This document shows positions 37,860-55,897 of a DNA stretch of 64,000 bases, in pieces. The notes beneath the pieces were generated by a model that searched no databases, was not told where the DNA came from, and worked only from the letters and a program-made list of their open reading frames with translations. Both the position numbers and the translations under genes were made by a program. Numbering within the stretch: the first letter of the stretch is position 1; each line of letters starts with the position of its first letter. The stretch comes from Mastacembelus armatus (lineage: Eukaryota; Chordata; Actinopteri; Synbranchiformes; Mastacembelidae). The stretch is from NCBI RefSeq assembly GCF_900324485.2, contig NC_046656.1:18167904-18231903 (forward strand), written 5' to 3'.

Positions 37860-40840
37860 AACAGTGACTAAAATCTAATCTAACAACACGATGCCTTTTA
37901 ATTTTCCATCTCTTACTTATAAATTAGATTATTCCTACTTGCACTGTAGTATGAGCCCATTTAATTCCCCTTTCACTAGTTTTTTCATTATAGTAACCAC
38001 ATGGCTGCACATTTATTAATATGTTGTTTCAGCTCCTTTTGTCATTTGTGTACATATATTCTTTTCACATTTTTTATTTTAATATATTTTTTTATTTTTT
38101 TATGTATGAATAAAATATGCATTATTTATATATTTATGTTTATTTCACCAAGTGTATGGGACACTATTTTCTTCATGATGAGTAAAGTAAAAATATTAGA
38201 ATTTTTTGACTATCAATTAGATGGACATTTATATCAGCTTAGAGGGTGTGTAAACTATATTTTTAACAGCAGGTGGCAGAATTGAATCAGATCTCATTAA
38301 AACAAGTTACTGAATGTGATTTTGCAGTGAAATAAACATATACATTCAATATAAGCATAACATTTTAACATAAGGTCTAGTCAGTGGTCAGTTACTGTTG
38401 GAATATTAACTTGATAAATTAAAGATGGAGGAGTATATGAAGCTGTGACCATCGTATTCACACATATGTCACACAACTCTGGACAGTGAAGACACTCACT
38501 GTAGTAAGTACACAACATAGAGGCAATCTATAGGCAAACTGTGAAGAAATTCTTAGACCATCTGACACCTTAAAGAAGCAGAGGTCACCCAGGAGCAGAG
38601 TACTTTCCTTCAGTGGCCCATTTATTTCCACGTTGTGTGGACGAGATGGAACAGACCAGTTAGACCTGGATGAAGACGATATCATCGGCTGTAGACACGG
38701 TTGAGAAAATTACATTAACAACCAGCAGAAATGTAGGTGAACTACATCACATGAATCAAGGTTTTTCTGCATCTCCAGTCATCCAGAGAATCACAAACTA
38801 TATAAAAAAAGGAGTAAAGGATTCATAAGATCACAAGATGTTGATGCCCAGTCACCTGTTTCTATTGTGTTATTTAAACATCACAGTTTTTGTTGGAGAA
38901 ATGTAAAACTCCTTATCACTTATAGTTGTTTAAGTGTTTGCAAAAATCTTGAAAGGTTTATTTTGGCAGTAGCCTTGAAGCCAGTGCCTCCTCTCATTGT
39001 TTAAATGTTAACAGAAAGTATGAAAGTCCACTTTGGGCTAGCAGAAACACACCTGTTGATCCTCTTCACTTCCAGACCAAAATTACTGCAGTAATCACTG
39101 CAGATCACCTGTCACACTGCTGTTGAAATGTGTCCGTGCTTCTTATTGTTCAGTTTAACCTGAAACTGTCAGGTGACATCTGAGTGTCTTGACAATGGAC
39201 ATTAATCATTCACTTTAAGAAAACCTGAGTGCAGTTATATATGAAATTATAGTAATTAAACGTCTTCAACAGGGAAACACTGCACCAAACCTTTATGTCT
39301 TTTTCTGTTCTTTGAGTTGTGTGAGTCCCATTCCTCCTCTTTCACTGTAGCACTGGTGGGCTCACCTCTATGACCACCTGTATGTGTGGTAACCATGAAA
39401 GCCAGTGTAACAGCAAACAAACTTAAAACAGCTGTGTGGTTAAGGGAAGGAGGCAGAGGATCCAAACCAGACTAGACGTAAACGTTGGCATGTTGACTCT
39501 CTGCCTCACAGGGAAACTCTGTTGTCAGTGCTGTTCAGACAAATAAGCCAGCACTTACCGGACGTAACACGGTGACCCGTGGCTTTTGTTTTTATGGCAA
39601 CAGTGGAGGTGTAAAAAAGTTAACAGCACAAAAACAGATGAGAGTTTAGCACAGCTGTTAAAATAATTGCATACCAAGTGAACGTGTTAACCCAGAGCTG
39701 GGAACATTTTAAACAGTTACCCAGTTTTATTTTTTATGTCCACTGACATACACTGAAGTGTGTTTTTTTTTTCAGTACAACCCTGACCTCAGATATATGA
39801 GCAGTTTGTTTTTGTGGGGCCAGAGTGAATTATAGCACATTATTAATAGAAATGTCAGAGCTATATGGTCATATTTACCTTTCTATATTGACACAGAAAT
39901 ACATACATTGCACAGAAATGTACAGTTATATAAGAGAGACTCTTTTGTAGCTACAGAAATATAAAAACATTTCAAGTGAAAGTTGATCTTTTACATTTAA
40001 GTCTCTAAAAAGCAACTAGCATATACTTACATTAAGGGTTTAAAGGTAAAATCCCCTAAATTACCATAAAATCACGTAATGCTGTTAATACTATTACCAG
40101 TTGACATTGTTAAGCAATAACTATGTATTGCATATACAGTATTTGGTGGAGTTCAAATTGGATTCAAATTGCTTTCACATGCACAATGGATTCATGGGAA
40201 ATTATGTTTGTATGACACCCAGAGTTAGGTAGAAAGTGTGACATTACATATAATATTGTGAGTTTTGCTCTCTAGTTAAGAGATTTAAGATAAATGCACA
40301 GAAAACTCCTTCATGATTATTTTATTGTCTAATTTGTATTTTACATATTTATATATGTGATATATATGTATACATAAGATGATATAATGTTTGTAACAGA
40401 TAGTATATAATAAAGAAAATATTTTTTAAAAATGTAGAAAGTCATTTATCTTTTAAAAGTAAATCCCATTATTGTCACAAATATACTGGCAACAAAAAGC
40501 AGTGAAACCTTTAGGATTTATGTATTAATTTATCTTAATTTGAGGTTAGAGCTTTATCGATGCTATATTAAAGAACAAACACAATATATTCAAACTTTCT
40601 ATTTCAGCTGATTATAACTGAAGCATGAGGAGTCAAGAATGACCAAACTTGGAGTGCAATCAATTAAACCAGATTAGATATGTGGGTTCGAGCTTCTCTG
40701 ACTCATAAAAACAAACTGTCTTCAAATGCAAATGAAGTAGTACTTTAGCTGCTCTCTAACTAAACACTGGAAGCAAATATTGGAGCTGCTTTGTGGTGCA
40801 TGGTTGCACTGAGCACCAACATGATAAAGTACAGTAGAAA
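37860..40840. other. Region between ttc32 and matn3 with exon-like segments
   Basis: No gene is recognised. On the minus strand, 38.5-39.6 kb contains several exon-like pieces: a donor ACGTCCG|GTAAGT near 39561; an ATG at 39491 opening a signal-peptide-like frame (MPTFTSSLVWILCLLPLTTQ); a segment 39108-39053 bounded by AG and GT that reads VICSDYCSNFGLEVKRIN; and a segment 38694-38578 that stays open in one frame. I could not join these into one in-phase gene, so they may be chance, a decayed gene or a fast-evolving small secreted protein. Confidence 0.25.
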
Positions 40841-40849
40841 TAACACCAT

Positions 40850-41260
40850 GAGTTGAAGCTACTTTGCTACATCGGGGCCTGGACAGCTGCCATTATCAAG
40901 AGGAAAATTGATTCCCAAAGCTTTCAAGATTTCTTACAGGATAATGTCAGTGTGGCTGTTTGCCAGATGAAGCTCAGAAGCTCGGTGATGTAGCTGAAAA
41001 TGACCCTAAACATCAAAACAAACCTACTGTAAAATATCTTAAAACAAAGAAAGCAGTCAGAGCCCAGACTTTAACCCAATAGAGACGCTGTGGAATGAAG
41101 TCAGAGGGCCTCTCACACCACATAGCCAAAGAACACGGCTGAGCTGAAGTGGACCTGTCAGGATAATGATCTAAAACTCCTCCTCAAAGTTGTGCTGAAC
41201 CGTCCCACAGCTACTAGAAGCATTTTCTACTAGCACTGTAACGGTTTAGTAAGGTAAGTA
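40850..41260 (+). mobile_element. Tc1/mariner-like transposase relic
   Basis: On the plus strand, fragments in changing frames resemble the C-terminal catalytic part of a Tc1/mariner transposase: ENDPKHQNK, then PDFNPIETLWNEV. The frames are broken and no terminal repeats are obvious. It lies between matn3 and ttc32, perhaps within the matn3 3'UTR. Confidence 0.55.
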
Positions 41261-41834
41261 AGGTTGTAACGGTGCTTAAGCACATTGTGTTTGTCTAGAT
41301 TTGTGACTCATGAAGATCAGATCCCACTTTATAAAAAACTAATTTAGAAAACCAGGTAATTCCAAAGAATTCACACAGTTTTCCTTCTATATATACACCA
41401 TGCAACTGTGCACAAACAGGACACAAAACTATTTACTACAGTACAGGAGAAACTGCAAATAATACGTACTTTTGTTGATTATTTAAGATAATATAAGTGT
41501 CTTTCACGGCACTTTCAAAACATTGCATTTAATGATCCTAAAATCCCAGATCAGCTGCAGATAACGGTCCACAGCAGCCTGTAACCTGACAGATATTGGT
41601 TTTTGAATCACAGCTTCACTTCATTTGTGTTTGAAATGCATACAGTAGTTACGGGGAGGTGGATGAATAGGAAGTGGATGTCTATGTTGCAGTAGTCCGT
41701 GGATCTGACAGGAAACTTGTTAGCTGCTTCTGCGGAAAACAAATAAACAGGGGGTCAAAGTGTGAGGTGGGGGGTGGCTTTTACTATCATTCACCCCAGA
41801 GAAAAACTGGGAATACTTACCCCTGTGTCCATCT

Positions 41835-44800
41835 CTACACACGGCCCACCATGTTCTCCAATCGCTCTATTCTCCCAGACACATCGGCAAGTAACGTCAG
41901 TCAAGGACATTTACAGGCAGAGCTAAATAATGAAAATAGAGTGAAGAATAGTGGACACACTATTTTCCAATAACAACCCCAGCAGGTACAAATGACCAGC
42001 TCGATGAAAGACACTGCAGAGACTGTTTATAATGAAATGTCTTCCATCTGAGACAGCAGGAAGGATATGCTTGGCTGTGAGCTGCTGGAGGGCCACCTGC
42101 GTCTGCTTCTGAAATGCCAGTCTGGCTTCACATTTGCAGGGATCCTCCACTAACTCGGCCTTCGCCTCTTCACAGGGAGAAAGAAAATTTCACATCAGTA
42201 TAACAGATCATTTAGAGGGTGAAAAATCACACACAAAACACTCACTAACCAGACAGCTTTTCAAGAACAAACCAAGATACACTGTCCAGAACAATCTAAA
42301 ATATTCATTCACCATTTCCATGTAGACACAACAATGATGCAGTTATTTTATAATATTAGTCGATAATTGCCCCACAAATGAAACAGTGAATCGTAGAATC
42401 AGGGATTATTTGGTTGTGTGGATACTTTTAAAACATGACACATACATTTTACAGTGTGTTCTTACGTTTCAGGGAACATGTCTTCCTGTCCGCATTAAGG
42501 ACATAGCCATTCCGGCACTTGCAGTAAAAGGAGACGTTGCTGTTGACACAGATGTGATCACAGTCATGTCCCATGGCACAGGGGTCCAGACCTGGAACAA
42601 ACCGGGTTTTAGGGATTGTACTTTAAGTTATTGTTCTGCAGATGGAAAAAACAACTAAACTGGTCAATGGTCACCTGCTTCTGTTTCTAATAGATGATCT
42701 ATGCTGACCAAACTAAATAAAACAAAGTACTTTTACTGCTGCAGATATTCTTGATTCAGTTTGTGGTCTGTTCTGTGTTTAAGTTAAAAAAGGATAAAAT
42801 GATTGTTGCTACATCTCTACTTGACCACGCGGCCTGTGGTGGGAAATCTGGTCCATTCATACACCCTCAGCACGTTTCAGCCGAGCTCACTTGTGAAGTG
42901 CTTCACTGTGTGTTGGACAACACAGGAAAAATCTAAAAAGCTTGAAGTACAACACTAATGACAGGTGAGCAAATGATTTCATAAAACAGAGGGACAAGAC
43001 CAAGACCAGGCAGGAAAACTGCACACACAGCAGAATCTCATTTGTTCAAACCACATTATGGAAAAAAGTTCTTCAGATTACTGAGCTGCACAGACGTTTC
43101 AAACAAGTGCTTTTTGGAATCTATATGCATGAAGTGTTTCGTAAGTTCACTGTTTAATAACAAAACAAACTCAAACCATGATAAGTGAAGTCTGTGCATC
43201 TGCCCATATTCACTGTTTATTGAGTAAATCTGGACACACTGGTTTGATATAGTGAGATTCGACTGTACAGTTAAATCATTTCAGATAAAAAGGACAACAA
43301 TTGAAGCTGTTTCTATGAGGTTGCTCTGTTTACAGAACAAATCATTATTAATCACCTTGTACATTTTTTTTGCTTTTGAAAAACAGCTGAAACTTTAGGG
43401 CTGTGGGGCCCTAAGACTTTAAACAGGTTTAACTTGGTAACTACAAGCAGGTTCTAGTGCAAACATCTGCAGCCCATGTGGGGGGTTGAGAGCATCTGCC
43501 TTTGTAATTTTCCTCATGATTTCAAATATTTCACAGTCTGACCACATTCTGCAACAACACCCCCTGTAGACTGAAGGTGTCCCTTACTGTGGAACTAGAA
43601 CCTGGGTTAATGGGTGGGAAACATCCTGCAGGCCCTTCTTTGTCCTACCACACAGGGTCTCCCTGAACTTGGCGGTGAGCTTCTCAATAACGCCGTAGGT
43701 CTCTACGTAGAAGACATGATCCTCCAGAGGGATGCTGGCCATCTGCTGCAGGGAGCGCATGTCAGCACGGTCTACCCCGACAGCGTAGATCTCGATGCCT
43801 GAGGCCCGGGCTGCAGCAGACACTTCCTCTACCTGGTCTTGAGGTCTCCCATCCGTCACAATGATGGCCACTTTGGAGATGTTTTTGGAGCGAGGTCGGG
43901 CTCCAGACTGCTCGGTGAAGGCTTCGTTCATTGCAGTCTTGATGGCGAGGCCGGTCATTGTTCCAGCTGCCAAGGGCTCAATGCGGGAGATGGCTTTCTT
44001 CAGGTCGGGTTTGTTGAAGTGGTGTTTGAGCAGGAACTCAATCTTGACTGTGCTGGCGTAGTTGACCACAGCCACTCTGGTGCCCTCTGACCCCACATCC
44101 AGAGTGTCTACCATGTGAGCCAGGAACGTCTTGACCTTCTCAAACTCACCAGGACGCACGCTGCGAGAGCTGTCGATGATGAAGACCAGGTCCATGGGAC
44201 GGCTCCTGCACTGAGAGTCTGTCTCTGGTGATCAACCAAACCATGGCAGTAATGAGTCCAATACACACTCAAAGATTCACACAGAAACATTAAAGCTGGT
44301 TGGTTGAAGAGTTAATAATCAAGAATAAAAAACAGAAATCTTTGGGATGCACAGTAGATGTTCCCATGGTAACAGAAGAAACTGCTGTGCATCATTGCAG
44401 TGGTAAAATACATTGTTGAGGTTGTGGTGAAATGATATAGTATGCCATATGACATAGTATGCATCATTTCAATGTCCATCTTGTAGTTCTTATCCTTTCA
44501 TCTCGTTTCCCTGAATGAAAAGGATTCTGGATGTCCATATATAAAAGTGACACAGATAGAGACCGTTAGGAGCCCTATAGAAAACTAAACACAGTATCTG
44601 AGGCTTAGTGTCAGATCCTCTGCTCGTAAAAAACACTGCTTTTATGGAAACCAATGATATCAGTGTATACTAAGCTAGGTTCACCCCTGCTGTGACGTGT
44701 GATGTCAATCTTGTGCTTTGACTTAAAGACAGTAAGAGTCTTTTCCAAAATACCAAACTATTCCTTTAATAAAATCACATGTAGTGTAAGTAGCCTTTGC

Positions 44801-46670
44801 AGAAATCTATGTCATTAGTCAAAGCAAAACAAAATGATGTGTCCTGGAAAACACTGAGCAGCATTGTTTGAGTTGGAAATCAGACCTGACTGGTAATATT
44901 CTACCTGTCTCCACAGGACTGACGGTGGTGATGAAGCCACTTTGGGTACTGACCGGTAGCGTCACAGGAGCGGTGGTCTCCACTGGCAGCACAGTGGTCG
45001 CCACCACTGGCACAGAGCTTGTCAGCGGTGCCACAGTAGTTGCTGGCATTGTCGGCTTTGGTAGTGTTGGTAGGATGGTAGGGAGGAGTGCCACAGGTGT
45101 TGTTGGTACTGTGGGGTCTGACCTTGTTGGGCATGGACCTTTTAATTTGTAAGGAATGGGGCCTTTGACCCTTTGATGTGGGTGGTGAGCTACTGGTGGA
45201 GATAGACCTTTGTATATGTGGTGTCTATGTGGTGGTGCTGGCCCTGTGAACCTGTGGTGATGGGGGGGCACGTGGAGGGAGGGTCTGTGATAAGTCACTG
45301 GAGGAGATAGAGGAAAAGGTCGATACCCTACCGGTGGAGGGATCCTTGGTGGCTGGTAGTGGTAGTGATACCCTCCTCTATACGTGTAATCACTTCTGTG
45401 AACTACAGGGCCACCAGAAAGGAAATGTGATAGAGAACATTAGTAGGTTGAAAGTAGACAAACAGGAAGGTTGTGTAAGTTGACATTGTGTAGTAAGTTG
45501 TGGTGAAATATCCGACAACTTTTGCTTTTCTTAGGAACACAGATGAATCATTAGTTGAAGCGTGAGAGTCTGGTCAGCCAGATGGGCTGTTTCAAACAAG
45601 CTGGGATTATACTGGTGCTTGTGAAACACCCAGTCAACAATATTGATTCATGCATGTTGTGTTTAAGAAAAATATAAAATCTGTTGTTATACTCTCTTTG
45701 TACCTTACATGAGTAACTGTCTAAAAGCGTATGATTATCTTACATTACAAAACATGGCATTTCTTTTATCTAAGAATATTGTACAACATATAACAGGACT
45801 AGAAATAGTAATGCCTCACTTTATTTAAGAGGGAACTATTGTACTTTTTACTACACTACATTTATTTGACAGCTGCGGTGAATTTTGCAAAGGTGCATTT
45901 TACACAAAAACAATGATGTGGTCATGAAACATGATCTATTACTATAAGTTACATTAACCGTCAGTATATAAGGACATATAAGTGAGCTCCACCTTGACAA
46001 AGCACATGATTAAAGTGGTGCTTACATATTATACAGACAAGATAAAATAGTTACTCCTGACAGGGAACACAATGAGTACTGTTTAATAAGCTGATATCAC
46101 TTCAGTCCCTAAGCATTTAGGGCATTTAAGAAATACTGGATAAATTTACATCTTAAAAGGTATTATAGTAATTCAAATCTGATACAACCGCTAACAATCA
46201 CTAAGAGGTCATGAATATCTGAAACTTGACATGGGGCGTGAACTAGATCCTGCTTGCAATGCAGTGCATGGTGATTTTTAAGGTTATGGTACAATATACT
46301 TATTAATATAACATCTCAATTTGAAAAGGAACAGCTGACAAATCAAATCAGTGTAATATATAATAAAGTACAATAGTTCTCTCTCAAATGAGCAGGAGAA
46401 ATAAGCAAGACAGAATAATTCCAAGTACTAGAGTCAGTCTAGGCACTGTCCAACACTGGTGTATAAAGAAACTGTCTTCCAGAAAAAGACTTTAAACTTA
46501 CTTGATGGATTCAGGTTCCTGGCTGGTGGCCGGCCATTATTTCTGGTTTGTGCGTAGCTTTGTGCAGCTATTAGCTGAGGATCTCCTGCCCTGAGGTGAT
46601 ATGTGGCCAGAACATCAGACAGCAGCAGTGCAGCACAAGACCAGAGGCTCCAGAGTAAAGACCTCATCAT
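41835..46670 (-). CDS. matn3: Matrilin-3 with Pro/Thr-rich domain
   Basis: Six exons join in phase into 505 aa: 46670-46502, 45402-44905, 44218-43649, 42591-42466, 42167-42069, 41890-41835. Exon 1 gives a signal peptide ([20 protein letters not shown]). Exon 2 adds about 166 residues rich in Pro, Thr and His. Exon 3 is one VWA domain with the MIDAS motif DSSRS and [20 protein letters not shown]. Exon 4 is a single EGF ([13 protein letters not shown]); human MATN3 has four. Exons 5-6 form the coiled coil that oligomerises matrilins ([17 protein letters not shown], then [18 protein letters not shown]). The last intron is AT-AC. Matrilin-3 is a secreted adaptor protein of cartilage matrix. I recall a similar Pro/Ser/Thr-rich region in zebrafish matn3a, so this is probably the same paralogue. 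Confidence 0.93.
41891..42068 (-). other. matn3: U12-type AT-AC intron of matn3
   Basis: The upstream exon ends GCCAAGC and the intron begins ATATCCTT, the exact U12 donor consensus. Near its 3' end stands TCCTTGAC, a good U12 branch site, followed 9-10 bases later by the acceptor GTTAC. No GT-AG choice keeps the coiled-coil frame. Matrilin genes are known for an AT-AC intron at this place, so the model agrees with the family. Confidence 0.92.
44291..44904 (-). other. matn3: matn3 intron 2
   Basis: Non-coding AT-rich sequence between the Pro/Thr-rich exon and the VWA exon. No additional domain exon was found. Confidence 0.6.
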
Positions 46671-46765
46671 ATCAGCATGTAGAGGCTTGAAGTGGTCTGC
46701 CTGTCCTGTGTTTCCTCTGCTCAGCTCTGCTCAGCTCAGCTCAGCGGGGGTCTGACTGCCTCCAC

Positions 46766-46775
46766 ATATAGGAGC
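46766..46775 (-). promoter_or_regulatory. matn3: TATA-like element of matn3
   Basis: On the minus strand CTATATGTGG lies about 100 bp upstream of the start codon. Between the two is a short run of AGCTGAGC-type repeats. Confidence 0.4.
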
Positions 46776-46799
46776 TCTCTCCAACACGTCAAACTGTCA

Positions 46800-47488
46800 G
46801 CCCAATCCAGAGGTGGGACACAATCCTCAGGTCCCAGTAAACAACGTGGATGAAAGTGAAGCTGTAAAGTGACTCAAATAATCTGTTCTAATCTGTATAG
46901 TTTCATATCAGGCTAATCCAAATTTTATGGTGTCTATGTCCCAACTGTAATTCCAAATACTGAAGGACAGATGTACTGTAACTGAGCAAGTTGACTTCAA
47001 ATACTGAACAGGCTGTAATTCACTAGCCTGATACAACAGTAGTATTACCACTAAATCGGACAGACGTGTCTTGTTTTAAAACCCTGTTCACAGCTGTCTT
47101 AACATATGTTACTACTGTGAAAGTGTTGGTCAGTCGACTGTTTTACAGTTTTTATCCTGATTTCTGAGCAACAGTATAAGGTTTTAGGTTTTTCTCATTT
47201 TATTCTGGACCTCAGAAACAGCAGGTAACAATAATTTTAGCTCAAAGTCAATTTAACAAATTTAGCAGAACAAACAATCAGTGTGCAGTTAACATGGATG
47301 ACGTTTTTAAACTGCCAGAAAAAACTAAACGTCTATTTTCATGACAACTGTGAAAATTTAATCTGTTAGTGAACATCAAAACAAGCTGAGATCAAAGGAA
47401 ACAACACAGCAAATATTGAGATTTTTCATATTCAGCCTTCTTGACATTTACACATGAACAAAAGCAAAGGCATAAATGTTCTGAAACC
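46800..47488. other. Short intergenic gap between matn3 and laptm4a
   Basis: About 0.7 kb of AT-rich DNA with no recognised feature; it should hold matn3 upstream control sequences. Confidence 0.4.
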
Positions 47489-48292
47489 TTTATTGAAGTC
47501 AAATATATTTCCACTAGGATAAAATCATAGTACCGGTAAAATAATGCAGAGTGGGGGGCTCATAAGCATGCAGCTACTAATGTTCACAAGACTAGCTGGT
47601 TCTTCCAGGTGTTGGGTGAAAAAGAAGCAGAGAAAATGCTCGATCGTCACTGCCCTCTGTTCTTTCTCTTTCAGTCTCAGCTGGAAAACTATTCACTAGC
47701 TTTGCTAACACATCAGGGCGGCAGAGTGATGAAAATGTCACAGGTGGTGGTGAACTGAACCACAGCAAAGCTAAATAAATAACAGACAAAAAAAGTGCTT
47801 CAGACTCAATTCAAGACTGAGAGGGAAGAGGCTAAATCTTAATAATTAGAGAAAAAGTAACACAGTTCAACAATAAGAGCTATAATAAGTGGATTGTCAT
47901 AACTGTTTTTTTTACACATATATCAATCTATAGATAGGATGGTGCTGGATTGATGAGAGCATTTCAAGCCATTTAATTTTCACATATATCCCTTTTACTA
48001 AGACATAAAAAAGCAGGAGGGAAAGGGGCTGGTAGCTTCCATTGCTTTTCAAATATCACATTCATTCATTCCACACAGATTTCAATCTTTCCCACCATTC
48101 TCCTCTCACACCTCTAGACACTGTTTAGAAATACAGTGGACAGGGTGGAAAAAACATTGTCAGGCCTTCGCATCCACAGTAGGTCAGGAGAGGGGATAAA
48201 GGTGTAAGGGCGCTCAGAAAGGGTTAGTGAGAGAATGTAGGAATGCAGTAATGGTTGTGTGTGCATGTGCGTTTTGGCAACAGGACTGGTGT
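47489..48292 (-). terminator. laptm4a: 3'UTR of laptm4a with poly(A) signal
   Basis: AATAAA on the minus strand at 47489-47494 gives a 3'UTR of about 800 nt. The ORF at 47592-47789 is not supported. Confidence 0.55.
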
Positions 48293-54578
<6,286 letters not shown>

Positions 54579-55297
54579 GTCCTCCACGAGTGTAGGGAGA
54601 AACATCGGGAGAGCTGCTTGTATGGAGGAAAACAGCAAACGCAGAGGAACGCCCACCGCGGCCCCGCACATACAAACAACGCCGTGTTGGGAGGAAGTGG
54701 GCGGGACCAGGCTTCACTTTGACTGACAGGAGTCTGAGCCAATGGGTGTGAAACATCTGCAAGCTACAGCCAGGTTTGAGCTTTCCTCTATTTGAAATTC
54801 CCGAAACTTCACTCACACATGGATTAAATAGACCTACTGTATCCAAGGGCTCAGAGGCTCTCATTTGGAAAATGCACGACGACTATAAAGAGATGCAACA
54901 CAACCACAGGACATACAACAGCTACATAAATGTAAAATGGCTAGAGACAGATGCAATGCAACCTCAGGGGATGCAGATTTCCACCAGGTGTACACTGACC
55001 ACAAAGGGACATAAATCAGTTATGGAGATGAGACACCAAACGACTGTACTAAACATTAGGTTAATACATCGACGCAGAATTAAAGTGTTGGTATAAACGC
55101 TAAAGCCAATTTATTAATAGTACAATATAAAAATAGTAAATTTATATCATTTTATGACACATACATTCTGTATGTTAGATATATGAGGTACATCATAGCA
55201 GCTGGTCATCATTTACTAATCATTGTCATTAACATTTGATTCTTCCTTCGCTGAATGAGCTGCTCCAGATTCTTATTGCAAATACCTAAATCACATA

Positions 55298-55897
55298 TTT
55301 ATTTTGATTAGCTTAGTCTAATTGGGGGAAATACTGGTATTTCATTGCTTAGAGTCGTTGAGTGGGGCATGTAAAGATAACTTCCGTGAAAAAAAAAAAT
55401 CACTGAGAAAGTACACTATATATACACTAGTTGATCAAATAATGCATTGGATGTAATTTTTCAACACTATCAAAAATCCAATAAAGCAACAATCTCCTTA
55501 GGATCTGACACAATAGAGCCAAAGAATAAAGGCCAAATTAAAATTTCAGTGCAGTTATCGATTACCCTGGCAAACTGTTCCCAGCATTTTGCCTCTGGCA
55601 AAAATTTAAAATGTCACATTGACTAAAGCTCAGAGAAAATAGCCTTAATGTCCCATAGCACTATGACCTTCGGTAAAAACAGAGCAATTTTCAAGGTTCT
55701 TAAAAGTTATACAATGGATTAGTCATCAAATTAATACAATCATTCATATTTTATCATATCAATAAATAAATTATTAATAAACAACAACAAATACATTTGC
55801 CCTATATACAAGAATAACGGGAAATCCCACAGCAGCCCCATCCTGCTCCAAAAAATGTGAGGAAAGAATAAATTTACAGACATGTTTCAAAAGTCAG
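55298..55897 (-). terminator. 3'UTR of the syndecan gene with candidate poly(A) signals
   Basis: AATAAA on the minus strand at 55298-55303, and again at 55120-55125. The sequence between the stop codon and these signals is AT-rich and non-coding. Confidence 0.4.

Noticed and set aside
41923-42068. Read-through of matn3 exon 5 to a stop at 41923
   Set aside because: It would destroy the coiled coil. The U12 AT-AC junction restores a perfect heptad end.
44868-45152. Plus-strand ORF rich in Val, Gly and Thr
   Set aside because: Antisense shadow of the Pro/Thr-rich matn3 exon.
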